Source: Pseudaeromonas sharmana (GTDB lineage: Bacteria > Pseudomonadota > Gammaproteobacteria > Enterobacterales > Aeromonadaceae). Taken from it: a DNA stretch of 64,000 nucleotides. Under the pieces are notes generated by a model. The model saw nothing but the letters and a program-made list of their open reading frames with translations. It searched no databases and was not told the DNA's origin. The stretch spans positions 124,001 to 188,000 of the forward strand of contig NZ_JBHSAF010000007.1 of the NCBI RefSeq assembly GCF_042649925.1, in the 5' to 3' direction. Every line of letters starts with the position of its first letter. Position 1 is the stretch's first letter. The position numbers and the translations under genes are program-made. Of the stretch, positions 16,879 to 26,010 are shown piece by piece.

Positions 16879-18951
16879 TCATCCCAAGGTCCCGATGACC
16901 TCAATCTGCAACTGCTCCGGGATCTCGTTGTAAGAGACCACTTTCAGGCCACGCGCAAAACTGCGGGCATAACGACTCAGCAGCGGGCGCAACTGCGGCA
17001 TGACGACCAGCACCGGCGGATGGCCCAGATGCTGCAGCTGATCGCGGACCTGAGGCATCATTTGCTGCAGCTGGCCCAGCAGGTTGGGATCGACCGGGAA
17101 GCCATCCAGCTGCACCTTGCCCTGTTGCTGCGCTTGATTCAGCGCGGTCAGCAGCGTCTGTTCCAGACGGTCCTCCAGGGTGAAGGTGGCTAACAAAGTG
17201 CGCTCACCAATGATCTGGCGCATCAAAGCGCGCTTCAGCGCGCAGCGTACATCGGAGGCGAGCAAGATCGGATCCTTGGTCAGCTCACTGCTGTCCAGCA
17301 AGGTGGTGGCAATCACCCGGATATCCTGCAGGCTGACCTGATCCCGGAGCAGTTGCCGATAAACGCGCAACTGCTGGATCGGTGTCAACGCCGTATTCAG
17401 CTCCTCCGCCAGCTTGGCCGAGATCGAGGCCAGATGCCCAGAAAGACGGCCCACCTCCTCATGCCCGAACAGCTCATCCAGATGCTCGCGCATCAGTTTT
17501 GAGCTATGGGTGGCAATCACGGTTGCCGCATCGACCACTGAATAGCCGAGATTCAAGGCGCGGGCCTTGTGCTCTGGTGCTATCCAGACCGCATCCAGCC
17601 CATAAGCGGGGTCCCGGGTCAGTTCACCGTCGATCTGGCCGTAGGTCTGGCCATTGTCGATCGCCAGCAGTCGCTGACTGTCTACCTGGCCACCGCCGAC
17701 CGGCACGCCCGCCAGCTTGATCTGGTACTGATCGGGTGCCAGATGCAGGTTGTCACGGATACGCACCTCCGGCAGCAGAAATCCCATCTGCTCGGAGAGC
17801 GTCTTGCGCACCCCGCGGACACGCTGTAACAATTCAGCCCCCTTCGCCGCCTCAGCCAGCACCACCAGCCGGTAGCCCAACTCAATCGCCAGCAAATCCA
17901 GATGGGGCAGATCCTGCCACTCCAGCTGTGCGGCCGGCTCCTCGCGCTGACGTGCCAACGCCTCGATAGCGACCAGAGGCGCCTCGTCAATGACACGCCG
18001 CTGCAGACGCCAGCCGACATACGCCAGGACTGCGGCAAAACTGAGGAAGGCCAGCATCGGCATGCCAGGCACCAGCCCCAGCACCAGCATGACGCCGGCA
18101 GCCGTAAAGATGACACGAGGCGAGGCCAGCAGCTGACGCCCCACCTGATCCGACATCTCCCCTTCATCGTTGATGCGGGTCACTATGATGGCGGCCGCAG
18201 TCGACATCAGCAGGGAAGGTATCTGGGCTACCAGGCCATCACCGATGGTCAGCAGCGCATACCGCTGGAAGGCCTCGCCGACCGCCATTGCATGCTGAAA
18301 AATACCGATGGCCAGGCCACCCACCAGATTGATCACCAGTACCAGCATGCCGGCGATGGCATCGCCGCGAACGAACTTCGACGCTCCGTCCATGGCGCCA
18401 TAGAAGTCGGCTTCCCGTGCGACCTCCTCACGCCGCAACTTCGCCTGATGCTGGTCAAGGATACCGGCGTTGAGGTCGGCATCGATCGCCATCTGCTTGC
18501 CGGGCAAGGCATCCAGCGTGAAGCGGGCCGACACCTCCGAGATCCGCTCGCCCCCCTTGGTAATCACCACAAAGTTGATGATCATCAGGATGATGAACAC
18601 CACCATGCCGACCACATAGTTGCCGCCAATCACCACCTCACCGAACGCCTGGATCACCTTACCAGCCGCATCCGCCCCCTCGTGGCCGTTGAGCAATACC
18701 ACCCGCGTCGATGCCACGTTCAGTGACAGACGCATCAAGGTCGCGATCAGCAGTACGGTCGGAAAGACGGAGAAGTCCAGCGGTCGCCGCGCCGAGACCG
18801 AAACCAGCAGCACCAGAATCGACAACACGATGTTGAACGTAAACAACGCATCCAGCAGCCAGCCTGGCAGCGGTAATATGACCATCGCCAGCACGGAAAG
18901 CAGCAACAATGGAATGCCGGTATAAGAGTGCGTCATGGCTCGCCAGTTCAC
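16879..18951 (-). CDS. flhA: Flagellar export gate protein FlhA
   Basis: Ring-forming core of the flagellar type III export gate, 690 residues from a GTG at 18951 that overlaps the flhB stop (GTGA) and follows GAGG at a good distance; an ATG at 18936 is an alternative. About eight N-terminal membrane segments contain the conserved RISEVSARFTLDALPGKQMA and AIDADLNAGILD motifs, with a cytoplasmic domain from about residue 330. The export-gate FHIPEP signature region is well kept. It is last in the fliMNPQR-flhBA run. Confidence 0.96.
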   Translation of the reverse strand: MNWRAMTHSYTGIPLLLLSVLAMVILPLPGWLLDALFTFNIVLSILVLLVSVSARRPLDFSVFPTVLLIATLMRLSLNVASTRVVLLNGHEGADAAGKVIQAFGEVVIGGNYVVGMVVFIILMIINFVVITKGGERISEVSARFTLDALPGKQMAIDADLNAGILDQHQAKLRREEVAREADFYGAMDGASKFVRGDAIAGMLVLVINLVGGLAIGIFQHAMAVGEAFQRYALLTIGDGLVAQIPSLLMSTAAAIIVTRINDEGEMSDQVGRQLLASPRVIFTAAGVMLVLGLVPGMPMLAFLSFAAVLAYVGWRLQRRVIDEAPLVAIEALARQREEPAAQLEWQDLPHLDLLAIELGYRLVVLAEAAKGAELLQRVRGVRKTLSEQMGFLLPEVRIRDNLHLAPDQYQIKLAGVPVGGGQVDSQRLLAIDNGQTYGQIDGELTRDPAYGLDAVWIAPEHKARALNLGYSVVDAATVIATHSSKLMREHLDELFGHEEVGRLSGHLASISAKLAEELNTALTPIQQLRVYRQLLRDQVSLQDIRVIATTLLDSSELTKDPILLASDVRCALKRALMRQIIGERTLLATFTLEDRLEQTLLTALNQAQQQGKVQLDGFPVDPNLLGQLQQMMPQVRDQLQHLGHPPVLVVMPQLRPLLSRYARSFARGLKVVSYNEIPEQLQIEVIGTLG

Positions 18952-20090
18952 GGAGTACCTCGAGGTTTATGAAGGTCAGGCGGTATCGGCAGCAAGGGGA
19001 GCGGACGCGGTGCCCGTCCCCGGCCGGCGCGATAGGCCTCCAGTTGCAATACATGATTCAGGACATAGGCGACAGCGGTATAAAGAGCCGCCGGCACCTC
19101 CTGATCGATACGAGTCGAGTAGTAGATGGCCCGGGTGAGGTCGGGAATGGTCAGCACAGTCCGTTTATGGCGGTTGGCAACGTCCCTGATACGCAACGCC
19201 ATGCTGTCAACGCCCTTGGCGATGACATACGGCGCCTTGGCACGTTTGGGATCGTAACAGATGGCCACGGCATAATGGGTCGGGTTGACGATGACCACAT
19301 CGGCTGTCGGCACGCGCTTCTCGATACGGGCGCGGGCAAACATCATCTGAACCTGGCGAATACGCCGTTTGATCTCCGGATTGCCCTCGGTACTCTTGTG
19401 TTCGTCCCGCACCTCCTGCTTGGTCATGCGTAACTGACGCAACAGGCTCCAGTGTTGATAAGGCACGTCCAGCAACGCCACCAGCATCAGTACGCAGCCG
19501 AAAATCACAAAGGCCAGCGCCAGGATGTGCAGCCCTTGCTGCAGCGCCACCGATGGCGGTTGACGGTTCATCAGCAGCAATTGGGGCCAATAGTGGTGCA
19601 ACAACGCGGCCAAGGTACCACCCAGCAGGGTGATCTTGAGGAAGGACTTCAGCAACTCCATCAGACTGTGGGACGAGAACATGCGTTTGAGGCCGCTGAT
19701 CGGGTTCAGCTTGCTGAATTTAGGCAGTAAATTCCCCCAGGCCAACACCATGCCCCCCGGGACCATCGACAGCGCAATCAACAGCCCCCCCAGCAACAGA
19801 AACAGCGGCAGCAGCGTCCATAGCATGTCGATCAGCGCCTCGCCGAGCCAGCGGGTCATCATTGCCGGAGAACGGGCACCCTTCCAGTCAAAGGTGGCCG
19901 GCCCCTGCATCAAACGCATAAACAGATCGCCAAACCGGGGCACCAGCCAGAACATCGCCAGCCCGCCAAACAGCATCAGCCCTGCCGAAGCAAGCTCCTT
20001 GGAACGGGCAACCTGCCCCTGCTCTCGCGCCTGACGCCGCTTGCGCGCCGAGGGTTGCTCCGTCTTGTCCTGACTGCTGGCGTTACTCAT
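18948..20090 (-). CDS. flhB: Flagellar export switch protein FlhB
   Basis: Substrate-specificity switch of the export gate, 380 residues. The start is the ATG at 20090, overlapping the fliR stop (ATGA); the frame is open further upstream through fliR but that is not coding. Residues 1-25 (SSQDKTEQPSARKRRQAREQ) are the usual basic N-terminus. Four membrane segments follow, and the autocleavage motif is present as VIVNPTHYAVAICYDPKRAK (NPTH intact). Confidence 0.96.
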   Translation of the reverse strand: MSNASSQDKTEQPSARKRRQAREQGQVARSKELASAGLMLFGGLAMFWLVPRFGDLFMRLMQGPATFDWKGARSPAMMTRWLGEALIDMLWTLLPLFLLLGGLLIALSMVPGGMVLAWGNLLPKFSKLNPISGLKRMFSSHSLMELLKSFLKITLLGGTLAALLHHYWPQLLLMNRQPPSVALQQGLHILALAFVIFGCVLMLVALLDVPYQHWSLLRQLRMTKQEVRDEHKSTEGNPEIKRRIRQVQMMFARARIEKRVPTADVVIVNPTHYAVAICYDPKRAKAPYVIAKGVDSMALRIRDVANRHKRTVLTIPDLTRAIYYSTRIDQEVPAALYTAVAYVLNHVLQLEAYRAGRGRAPRPLPLLPIPPDLHKPRGTP

Positions 20091-20869
20091 GGCGCCATCA
20101 CTCGATGCAGGGTCGTCAGCGCGTACTCCACCAGCGTCAGATAGCGACCGGGAACACCGCTTACGGATAACCAGACCGCCAGCAAGCCAAACATCAGCGT
20201 CATCGGAAAGCCGAGGGAGATGACATTCAACGCTGGCGCCGCGCGGTTCATCACGCCGAAGGTGAGGTTGACCAGCAACATGGCGACCACGGCCGGCAGT
20301 GTCAGCGCCAAGGCCGCCGCCATGCTCCAACCCAGCAACCGGATCACGGCATCCAGATCCAGTTGGTAAAGGCTGCTACCAACCGGCCATAACTGAAAGC
20401 TGCGCGTCAGCAGCTCCAGCACCAGCAGATGGCCATTTAGGCTCAAAAACAGCAGCGTACAAAACACCAGCATCAGCTGGCTCAGAATCGGGGCACTGTC
20501 ACCGTTGACAGGATCGTTCATCATCGCCATCCCCAGACCCATCTGCAGTGACAGGATCTGGCCGCTGAGCGTCATGACCATGAACAGCAGTTGCAGGCAC
20601 AGACCGAAAATCAGCCCAAACATCACCTGCTCGAACGCCAGGACCAGTGCCTGTAACGACAGAGGGTCAAGCACCGGCATCGGCGGTACCAGCGGCGCCA
20701 CCAGCAGCGCAAGCAACGCGCACAACAGCAAGCGTACCGGCGTGGAGATCCGGCTATCCCCAAACAGTGGCAACATCCAGAATGCGGCACTGATGCGCAC
20801 GAAAGGCCACCACCAGCGACCGAGCAGTGCCGTCAGATCCGCCACACTCAGCTGCAGCAGCGAACTCAC
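20087..20869 (-). CDS. fliR: Flagellar export protein FliR
   Basis: Membrane component of the export gate, 260 residues from a GTG at 20869 that overlaps the fliQ stop (GTGA). It has about six hydrophobic segments, with conserved blocks WWWPFVRISAAFWMLPLFGD, VMFGLIFGLCLQLLFMVMTL and LVNLTFGVMNRAAPALNVIS. Its neighbours are fliQ upstream and flhB downstream. Confidence 0.94.
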   Translation of the reverse strand: MSSLLQLSVADLTALLGRWWWPFVRISAAFWMLPLFGDSRISTPVRLLLCALLALLVAPLVPPMPVLDPLSLQALVLAFEQVMFGLIFGLCLQLLFMVMTLSGQILSLQMGLGMAMMNDPVNGDSAPILSQLMLVFCTLLFLSLNGHLLVLELLTRSFQLWPVGSSLYQLDLDAVIRLLGWSMAAALALTLPAVVAMLLVNLTFGVMNRAAPALNVISLGFPMTLMFGLLAVWLSVSGVPGRYLTLVEYALTTLHRVMAP

Positions 20870-21135
20870 CCTATCAGCCCCGGCGCGCTGGCAAAAATCT
20901 GCTGGAACAGCGCGCTGATCTTGCCCAGCAACCAATGGCCGGTAAACAGCAACGTCAGAAGGGTCACAAACAGACGCGGCAAGAAACTCAACGTCTGCTC
21001 CTGGATCTGGGTGGCGGCCTGGAACATGCTAACGACCACGCCGACCACCAGACTGGGCACCACCAGCACGCCGACCAGGGCAACGATCAGTTTGACCGCA
21101 TCGGCCATCAAGGCAACCGTCTGCTCAGGAGACAT
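20866..21135 (-). CDS. fliQ: Flagellar export protein FliQ
   Basis: Small export-gate subunit of 89 residues with two transmembrane helices (VKLIVALVGVLVVPSLVVGV and SFLPRLFVTLLTLLFTGHWL). The FliQ motif around FQAATQIQEQTLSFLPR is intact. It starts 3 bp after the fliP stop. Confidence 0.95.
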   Translation of the reverse strand: MSPEQTVALMADAVKLIVALVGVLVVPSLVVGVVVSMFQAATQIQEQTLSFLPRLFVTLLTLLFTGHWLLGKISALFQQIFASAPGLIG

Positions 21136-21138
21136 GGG

Positions 21139-21879
21139 CTAGCCTCCACTAAAACTGGCGGCCAGGGTACCGACCGTCATGGCCCAGCCGTCGACGAGGA
21201 CAAAGATCATCAGTTTGAACGGTAATGAGATGATTAATGGCGACAACATCATCATCCCCATCGCCATCAGCACACTGGCCACCACCAGGTCGATCACCAA
21301 AAACGGTACAAACAACATGAAGCCAATCTGAAACGCCGTATTGAGTTCACTGAGCACGAACGCCGGCATCAAAATCGTGAACGGCACCTGTTCCGGCGTC
21401 AGGGTCGGCGACTCCCCGCCAATGCGCAGCATCTGTTCCAGATCGGTTTCGCGGGTTTGAGCCAGCATAAATTTGCGCAGCGGTTTTTCCGCCTGCTGCA
21501 ATGCCGACTCCAGGCTGATCTGGCCAGCGTCGTACGGCTGGAATGCATTGTGATAGATATCAGTCCAGACCGGGCGCATGATCAACAGGGTCAGCACCAT
21601 GGCAATACCCAGCAACACCCGGTTCGGCGGGCTCTGTTGCAGACCGAGCGCCTGACGCAAGATGGCCAGCACTATGATGATGCGGGTAAAACTGGTCATC
21701 ATCAGCAGCAGGGTCGGCAGCAGACCCAGCAGCGTCATGAACAGCAGGATCTGCAACTTGATGTTGTAGTCCTGGGCGCCCGCATCGCCCGGCGCCACCG
21801 AGAAGAGCGTCAAATCAGCCCCATGGGCCAGTGAAGCCATCCCCAATCCCGCCACGAGCAGGCCGACAAGCCATTTCAT
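21139..21879 (-). CDS. fliP: Flagellar export protein FliP
   Basis: Core of the export channel, 246 residues from the ATG at 21879, 4 bp after the fliN stop. It has an N-terminal signal peptide (MKWLVGLLVAGLGMASLAHG) and then the conserved LLMMTSFTRIIIVLAILRQA, GLQQSPPNRVLLGIAMVLTL and the C-terminal LVDGWAMTVGTLAASF. No fliO lies between fliN and fliP, as I understand is usual in Flag-2 loci. Confidence 0.96.
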   Translation of the reverse strand: MKWLVGLLVAGLGMASLAHGADLTLFSVAPGDAGAQDYNIKLQILLFMTLLGLLPTLLLMMTSFTRIIIVLAILRQALGLQQSPPNRVLLGIAMVLTLLIMRPVWTDIYHNAFQPYDAGQISLESALQQAEKPLRKFMLAQTRETDLEQMLRIGGESPTLTPEQVPFTILMPAFVLSELNTAFQIGFMLFVPFLVIDLVVASVLMAMGMMMLSPLIISLPFKLMIFVLVDGWAMTVGTLAASFSGG

Positions 21880-21883
21880 CGTC

Positions 21884-22255
21884 TTAAAGATCCAGCTGAC
21901 CCAGCGCCTGCTGGTCAATGATATCCACCAGCCGCAGGCCATATTTGCCATTCGCTACCACCACCTCGCCGCGTGCCAGCAGTCGGCCATTGACACGCAC
22001 ATCCAGCGGAGCGCCGGCCTGCTTGTCCAGCTCGATGACAGCGCCCTCGCTAATGTGCATCAGCTCACCCAGCGGTAACTCGGTGCTAGCGACCTCCAGC
22101 GTCACCTTGACCGGGATATGACGAAAGAAATTCAAATCGCGCGGGGCAGATCGCGATGCGGACTTGTCCGGGTGGGCCGTCTCGCCCTCTTCATCAAACA
22201 GGTTATCCAGATCATCGAGCCCCATCAGGTCATCGTGCAGTGAATCAGTCGTCAT
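21884..22255 (-). CDS. fliN: Flagellar motor switch protein FliN
   Basis: C-ring subunit, 123 residues: an acidic N-terminus (DDLMGLDDLDNLFDEEGE) followed by one SpoA domain (LPLGELMHISEGAVIELDKQ, then VRVNGRLLARGEVVVANGKY). It overlaps the end of fliM by 11 bp, so translation of the two C-ring proteins is linked. Confidence 0.95.
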   Translation of the reverse strand: MTTDSLHDDLMGLDDLDNLFDEEGETAHPDKSASRSAPRDLNFFRHIPVKVTLEVASTELPLGELMHISEGAVIELDKQAGAPLDVRVNGRLLARGEVVVANGKYGLRLVDIIDQQALGQLDL

Positions 22256-23144
22256 TTCGTGTCTCTCTCCGTGCAGGGGTCAGGGATGCCACCTGATAGA
22301 CCAGGGCACCATTGCGTTCAGCCAGACGGCCAGTAAAACAGGATTGATGTCCAACCAGGGCGGGGGCCGGCTCTGCCATTTCCAGCGGCAACAGATCCCC
22401 AGCCTGCAACTGCTGCAGCTCACCGAGCGACAAGGTGAACTCGCTGAGGATTACCCGCAGCCGCACCGGAACCGCAGGCAAGGCGGCGCACAGCTGCTCA
22501 CCGACGCGGACCGGCGCCGGCCCGTCCAGAGCAAGTGGCTCTTTGGCTCCAAACGGCCACCAAATCGAGAATTGGCTATCGTGTTCGCCCAGCAGCAGGG
22601 TCCCTTCGCTACACAACCAGGCGGATTGCAACGGCAGGGCCTCGCTGCCCACCAACGTCAGTTGCCAACGATCATCCGGCTCGCCGAGAAAATCGGACAG
22701 AATATCGATCTGATGCTGGGCCAGGCGCAACAGCAGACGCTGCTCCGTCTCGGTCGCAGTCCTGGCGGTAACCGCCTGATCCTGCTGCAGCGGACTGCCA
22801 CCAAAAAACAGTATCGCCAGCCGATAGAGTTGGCCGGCCTGAATCGACAACCACGCCTGATGTCCACGCTGGTTGAGCGCCTGCACCCAGACCAAATGTC
22901 GCTGTTCGGCGACCTCGGACAACATCCGGATATGAAAGGGGGCATAGTCCATTTGGCAGCTCAGGCCGTTGAACAGACGAGAAAAGCAACCAGCCACCAT
23001 CTGCGACCAAAGACGCCGGGACTGGTTCAAGAGATTCAGGGCATCGTGTGCCTGCCGTTCCTGGCCAAGGAGGTCATAAACCGGCAAACCACTGGCCGCT
23101 TCGGCAGACCAGACACGCTGGCTCCGACGTTTGCTTTCAGGCAT
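22245..23144 (-). CDS. fliM: Flagellar motor switch protein FliM, lateral type
   Basis: C-ring protein of 299 residues. The chosen ATG at 23144 (MPESKRRSQRVW) has GAGG 10 bases upstream; the frame is open to 23258, but the extra residues do not look like FliM. The C-terminal SpoA domain shows VRLRVILSEFTLSLGELQQL and a central FliM region is present. The N-terminus lacks the typical CheY-binding LSQxEIDALL motif, so lateral motors of this type may not respond to CheY (inference). A c-di-GMP riboswitch lies in its leader. Confidence 0.87.
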   Translation of the reverse strand: MPESKRRSQRVWSAEAASGLPVYDLLGQERQAHDALNLLNQSRRLWSQMVAGCFSRLFNGLSCQMDYAPFHIRMLSEVAEQRHLVWVQALNQRGHQAWLSIQAGQLYRLAILFFGGSPLQQDQAVTARTATETEQRLLLRLAQHQIDILSDFLGEPDDRWQLTLVGSEALPLQSAWLCSEGTLLLGEHDSQFSIWWPFGAKEPLALDGPAPVRVGEQLCAALPAVPVRLRVILSEFTLSLGELQQLQAGDLLPLEMAEPAPALVGHQSCFTGRLAERNGALVYQVASLTPARRETRNDD

Positions 23145-23279
23145 AGGGATAAAACCTCGACCGGCCAGCAGGCATCCGTCTGCTGGCATAACGAAAATGA
23201 GATAGTTGTTGTGCCCGCCAGCCACAACGGCTGACGCGAAATACGAAGGAAAGAGCAAAGCACAGGCGGGTCAACACCA

Positions 23280-23366
23280 CGAGCAACCCCGCTATCCTGG
23301 ACTACATGAGTCGTTAGACCGGAGGCTTTGCGTCCTGACCTTTCGATCAGTTTGCCCTTGTCACTT
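23280..23366 (-). promoter_or_regulatory. c-di-GMP-I (GEMM-I) riboswitch upstream of fliM
   Basis: Minus-strand aptamer: CAAGGGCAAACTGATCGAAA, then GGACGCAAAGCCTCCGGTCT and GATAGCGGGGTTGC. All conserved elements of GEMM-I are present, with G at the G20-equivalent position. It ends about 135 bases before the fliM ATG, so it would sit in the leader of the fliMNPQR-flhBA transcript. The remainder of 23145-23583 holds no gene that I can support; no clear T-run terminator was seen between aptamer and start codon. Confidence 0.92.
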
Positions 23367-23583
23367 GGTATGTCGTATCAACCCTGATGAAGGAGATGTG
23401 CGGGACATACAGCAGCTACGCCCAGCATCCTAATGGCGCACGGAAGGCAACACAACCCCTTGCGGTCTGATTTGTTCACCCCTAAGTCAATGAAAGCAGA
23501 TGCGAAAAACCGGTTTCATCACCGCTGTTGTCGTGTAATCCGGAAATGGGGCTGAGTGGCGACGGAGCGCAAAATGGTCAATC

Positions 23584-23928
23584 TTAGTTGAATAGGGCGC
23601 TGACCAGCTGCTGATCCAGCAGGTCTTGCACCTGCAGGCACAGCTGTCCATCCTGCTGAGTCAAGGCAACCTGACCGATCAGGCAATCATTCAGGCTGAC
23701 CGTCAAGGTATTGTCATTGAGCTCTTCCAGCGGTACCGGTACGCCCGAGGCCAGTCTTGCCAGCTGCTCCGGCTCCCCTTGCAGCTGCAGCGCCAGTCGC
23801 GAGGGCATGTGGCGCATCATGCGCAGAATGGCGGTGTTGCTCGGCATATCCGGCAGATCGAGGCGGTAGAGCGCTGGCACCTCATCGCAGAGTTGCTCCA
23901 GCATTCGAGTGGAGGGCAGCCTGTTCAT
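23584..23928 (-). CDS. Small protein with possible SpoA/FliN-like C-terminus
   Basis: 114 residues from the ATG at 23928, which is preceded by AAGGA. I do not recognise the gene. The C-terminal 40 residues (LTVSLNDCLIGQVALTQQDG, then QLCLQVQDLLDQQLVSALFN) align without gaps to the end of FliN in this locus, with about 11 of 40 identities by eye, including the shared DQQ. This suggests a shortened SpoA-type fold. It lies upstream of, and in the same direction as, the riboswitch-fliM unit. It could be a diverged C-ring accessory protein, a chaperone-like piece or an unrelated protein. Confidence 0.6.
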   Translation of the reverse strand: MNRLPSTRMLEQLCDEVPALYRLDLPDMPSNTAILRMMRHMPSRLALQLQGEPEQLARLASGVPVPLEELNDNTLTVSLNDCLIGQVALTQQDGQLCLQVQDLLDQQLVSALFN

Positions 23929-24184
23929 TGTTATTCCTTCATGGTTTGTTTGTCGTCTTGCAACCGCGGCCCGGCGCCGGGTCAACATACATCCATGAAG
24001 CCGATCTGCCCCGCGAGGGAGACGGGCACGTCCAGAGCGCACGAATTCTAGGCAGTTCCACCCGACGGTCGCAAGAAAAACGCGGCTCAATCGACCCGCT
24101 GTTCATCTGCGGTTAAGTTTGCCACTGTTTGACAAGCCGGCGCCGCCAGCCGATCCTGTTGCCTCTTTCGATCGCGGAGGCAGG

Positions 24185-24562
24185 ATGACCACCTATCTGT
24201 TTGTTGCCGCCGGCGGGGCGCTGGGCTCCTGTCTGCGCTACTTTTTGACCCAGTTGCTGACCACGCTGCTCGGCAAGGGATTTCCATTCGGCACGCTGTG
24301 CGTCAACCTGCTCGGCTCCCTGGCAATCGGCCTGACCCTCGGCGCCCTGCAGCAGGAGGCGCTGGCCAGCCATCCGTGGCGTCCTTTTATCATGGTTGGC
24401 CTGCTGGGCGGCTTGACCACCTTCTCCTCGTTTTCACTGGATACCTTGCTGCTGTTGCAACAGGGAGAGTGGCTCAAAGGTGTACTCAACATGCTGCTGA
24501 ATGTTGGCTGCTGCCTGCTGCTGACCTGGATTGGACTGCAGACGGCACTCAACCGGTTCTGA
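24185..24562 (+). CDS. crcB: Fluoride ion transporter CrcB (Fluc)
   Basis: Small dual-topology fluoride channel, 125 residues, four transmembrane helices. The family motifs are GGALGSCLRYFLTQ, GTLCVNLLGSLAIG and the GLLGGLTTFSSFSLDTL block that contains the pore Phe/Thr residues. The ATG at 24185 follows GGAGG by 5 bases; the frame is open from 24119. No fluoride riboswitch is visible upstream. Its direction differs from the flagellar genes, marking the edge of the core block. Confidence 0.96.
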   Translation: MTTYLFVAAGGALGSCLRYFLTQLLTTLLGKGFPFGTLCVNLLGSLAIGLTLGALQQEALASHPWRPFIMVGLLGGLTTFSSFSLDTLLLLQQGEWLKGVLNMLLNVGCCLLLTWIGLQTALNRF

Positions 24563-24623
24563 TCCTGGGGTGATTTGCGCTACACTGCGGCCGATTTCGA
24601 TGATGTAGGACAGGGAACCCCAG

Positions 24624-25370
24624 ATGAGTGAAGGAACAACCCATTTTGGCTACCAGACGGTAGCCGCGGACGACAAGGAGAAGCTGGTCGCCAGCGTCTT
24701 CCACTCGGTCGCCGCCAAGTACGACCTGATGAACGACCTGATGTCGTTCGGCATCCACCGTCTGTGGAAACGCTTTGCGATCGACTGCTCCGGTATTCGC
24801 CCGGGACACAAGGTCCTCGACCTGGCCGGCGGCACCGGCGATTTGACCGCGCGTTTTTCTCGCATCACTGGGCCGCAAGGGGAAGTGGTGCTGGCGGATA
24901 TTAACGACTCCATGCTGAAAGTGGGACGCAACAAGCTGCGCAACCTCGGCCTGGTGGATAACATCCGTTATGTACAGGCCAATGCCGAAGCATTGCCATT
25001 CCCGGACAACCACTTCGATCTGATCACCATCGGCTTCGGTCTGCGTAACGTCACCGACAAGCAGCAGGCGCTCGATTCGATGTTCCGGGTCTTAAAGCCG
25101 GGCGGACGCCTGCTGGTGCTGGAGTTTTCAAAACCCACCAGCGAGCTGATGTCCAAGCTGTATGACCTCTACTCGTTCCGCATCCTGCCGAAGATGGGGG
25201 CGCTGGTCGCTCAGGATAGCGAAAGCTATCAGTATCTGGCCGAGTCGATCCGCATGCACCCGGACCAGGAGACGCTCAAGGGGATGATGGAACAGTCCGG
25301 CTTTGAAGAGGTCAATTACTACAACCTGACCCAGGGCATCGTCGCTCTGCATCGGGGCTACAAATTCTGA
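24624..25370 (+). CDS. ubiE: Ubiquinone/menaquinone C-methyltransferase UbiE
   Basis: SAM-dependent methyltransferase common to ubiquinone and menaquinone synthesis, 248 residues. The SAM motif is KVLDLAGGTGDLTARF, followed by ANAEALPFPDNHFDLITIGF and FGLRNVTDKQQALDSMFRVL, both diagnostic of UbiE. It is the first gene of the ubiE-ubiJ-ubiB operon, a standard gammaproteobacterial arrangement. Confidence 0.98.
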   Translation: MSEGTTHFGYQTVAADDKEKLVASVFHSVAAKYDLMNDLMSFGIHRLWKRFAIDCSGIRPGHKVLDLAGGTGDLTARFSRITGPQGEVVLADINDSMLKVGRNKLRNLGLVDNIRYVQANAEALPFPDNHFDLITIGFGLRNVTDKQQALDSMFRVLKPGGRLLVLEFSKPTSELMSKLYDLYSFRILPKMGALVAQDSESYQYLAESIRMHPDQETLKGMMEQSGFEEVNYYNLTQGIVALHRGYKF

Positions 25371-25386
25371 TGCCACAGGAGGGCGG

Positions 25387-26010
25387 ATGCTGCCACCTTT
25401 CCCGTTGAAAACCCTGTTTGCCGCGGCGATCGAGACCGCACTGAATGCCCTGCTGCAGCGCGATCCCCGGTCCGGGCTGCGCCAGCAGGCATTGAACGGC
25501 AAGATCCTCGCCATCGAAATCCGGGGTTGGGATACCTTTTGGCTACATTTCGCCCCTGGGACTATCAGCGTACTGACCGCCTACGAGGCCGCCAGCGATG
25601 CCGGCATCACGCTGGATCTGGAGGCGCTGCCCCGTCTGCAGCAACCTGACCAGCTGACGGCGCTGATCCGTGAGGGGCGCGTCGACCTGAGTGGCAATCC
25701 GGCCCTGTTCAACAGCCTGAGCAGCGTGCTTGGTGAACTGCGCATCGACTGGGAAGGCGAGCTGGCCCGCTACAGCGGCGACGTGATGGCTCACCTGCTG
25801 TTCCGCGAAGGTCGCCGTCTGCATCAGTTTGGCTGCCGCGAGCTGGAGCGCAACCGCCAGGATCTGGCCGAATACCTGATCGAGGAACTACGTCTGGCCC
25901 CCGGCCCGCTGGAGGTCGCCGACTTCTGCGACGAGGTCACACTCCTCAAGCGCGATCTGGATGGCAGCGCCTTGCGGCTGGAGCGACTGTTGCACAAGGC
26001 GGGCCTATGA
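25387..26010 (+). CDS. ubiJ: Ubiquinone biosynthesis accessory factor UbiJ
   Basis: Accessory, lipid-binding scaffold of the aerobic Ubi complex, 207 residues. The N-terminal half resembles an SCP2 lipid-binding fold (LAIEIRGWDTFWLHFAPGTI) and the C-terminal part is helical (LFREGRRLHQFGCRELERNR). It ends with an ATGA overlap into ubiB, so the two are translationally coupled. Confidence 0.93.
   Translation: MLPPFPLKTLFAAAIETALNALLQRDPRSGLRQQALNGKILAIEIRGWDTFWLHFAPGTISVLTAYEAASDAGITLDLEALPRLQQPDQLTALIREGRVDLSGNPALFNSLSSVLGELRIDWEGELARYSGDVMAHLLFREGRRLHQFGCRELERNRQDLAEYLIEELRLAPGPLEVADFCDEVTLLKRDLDGSALRLERLLHKAGL

Noticed and set aside
1..23144. Primary polar flagellar cluster
   Set aside because: The fused order fliMNPQR-flhBA / lafK-fliEFGHIJ / flgAMN / flgB-K, the LafK-type activator, no fliO and a short FlgJ all indicate the lateral type.
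24091..24184. Fluoride riboswitch before crcB
   Set aside because: The conserved bases of the crcB motif are not found in this leader.
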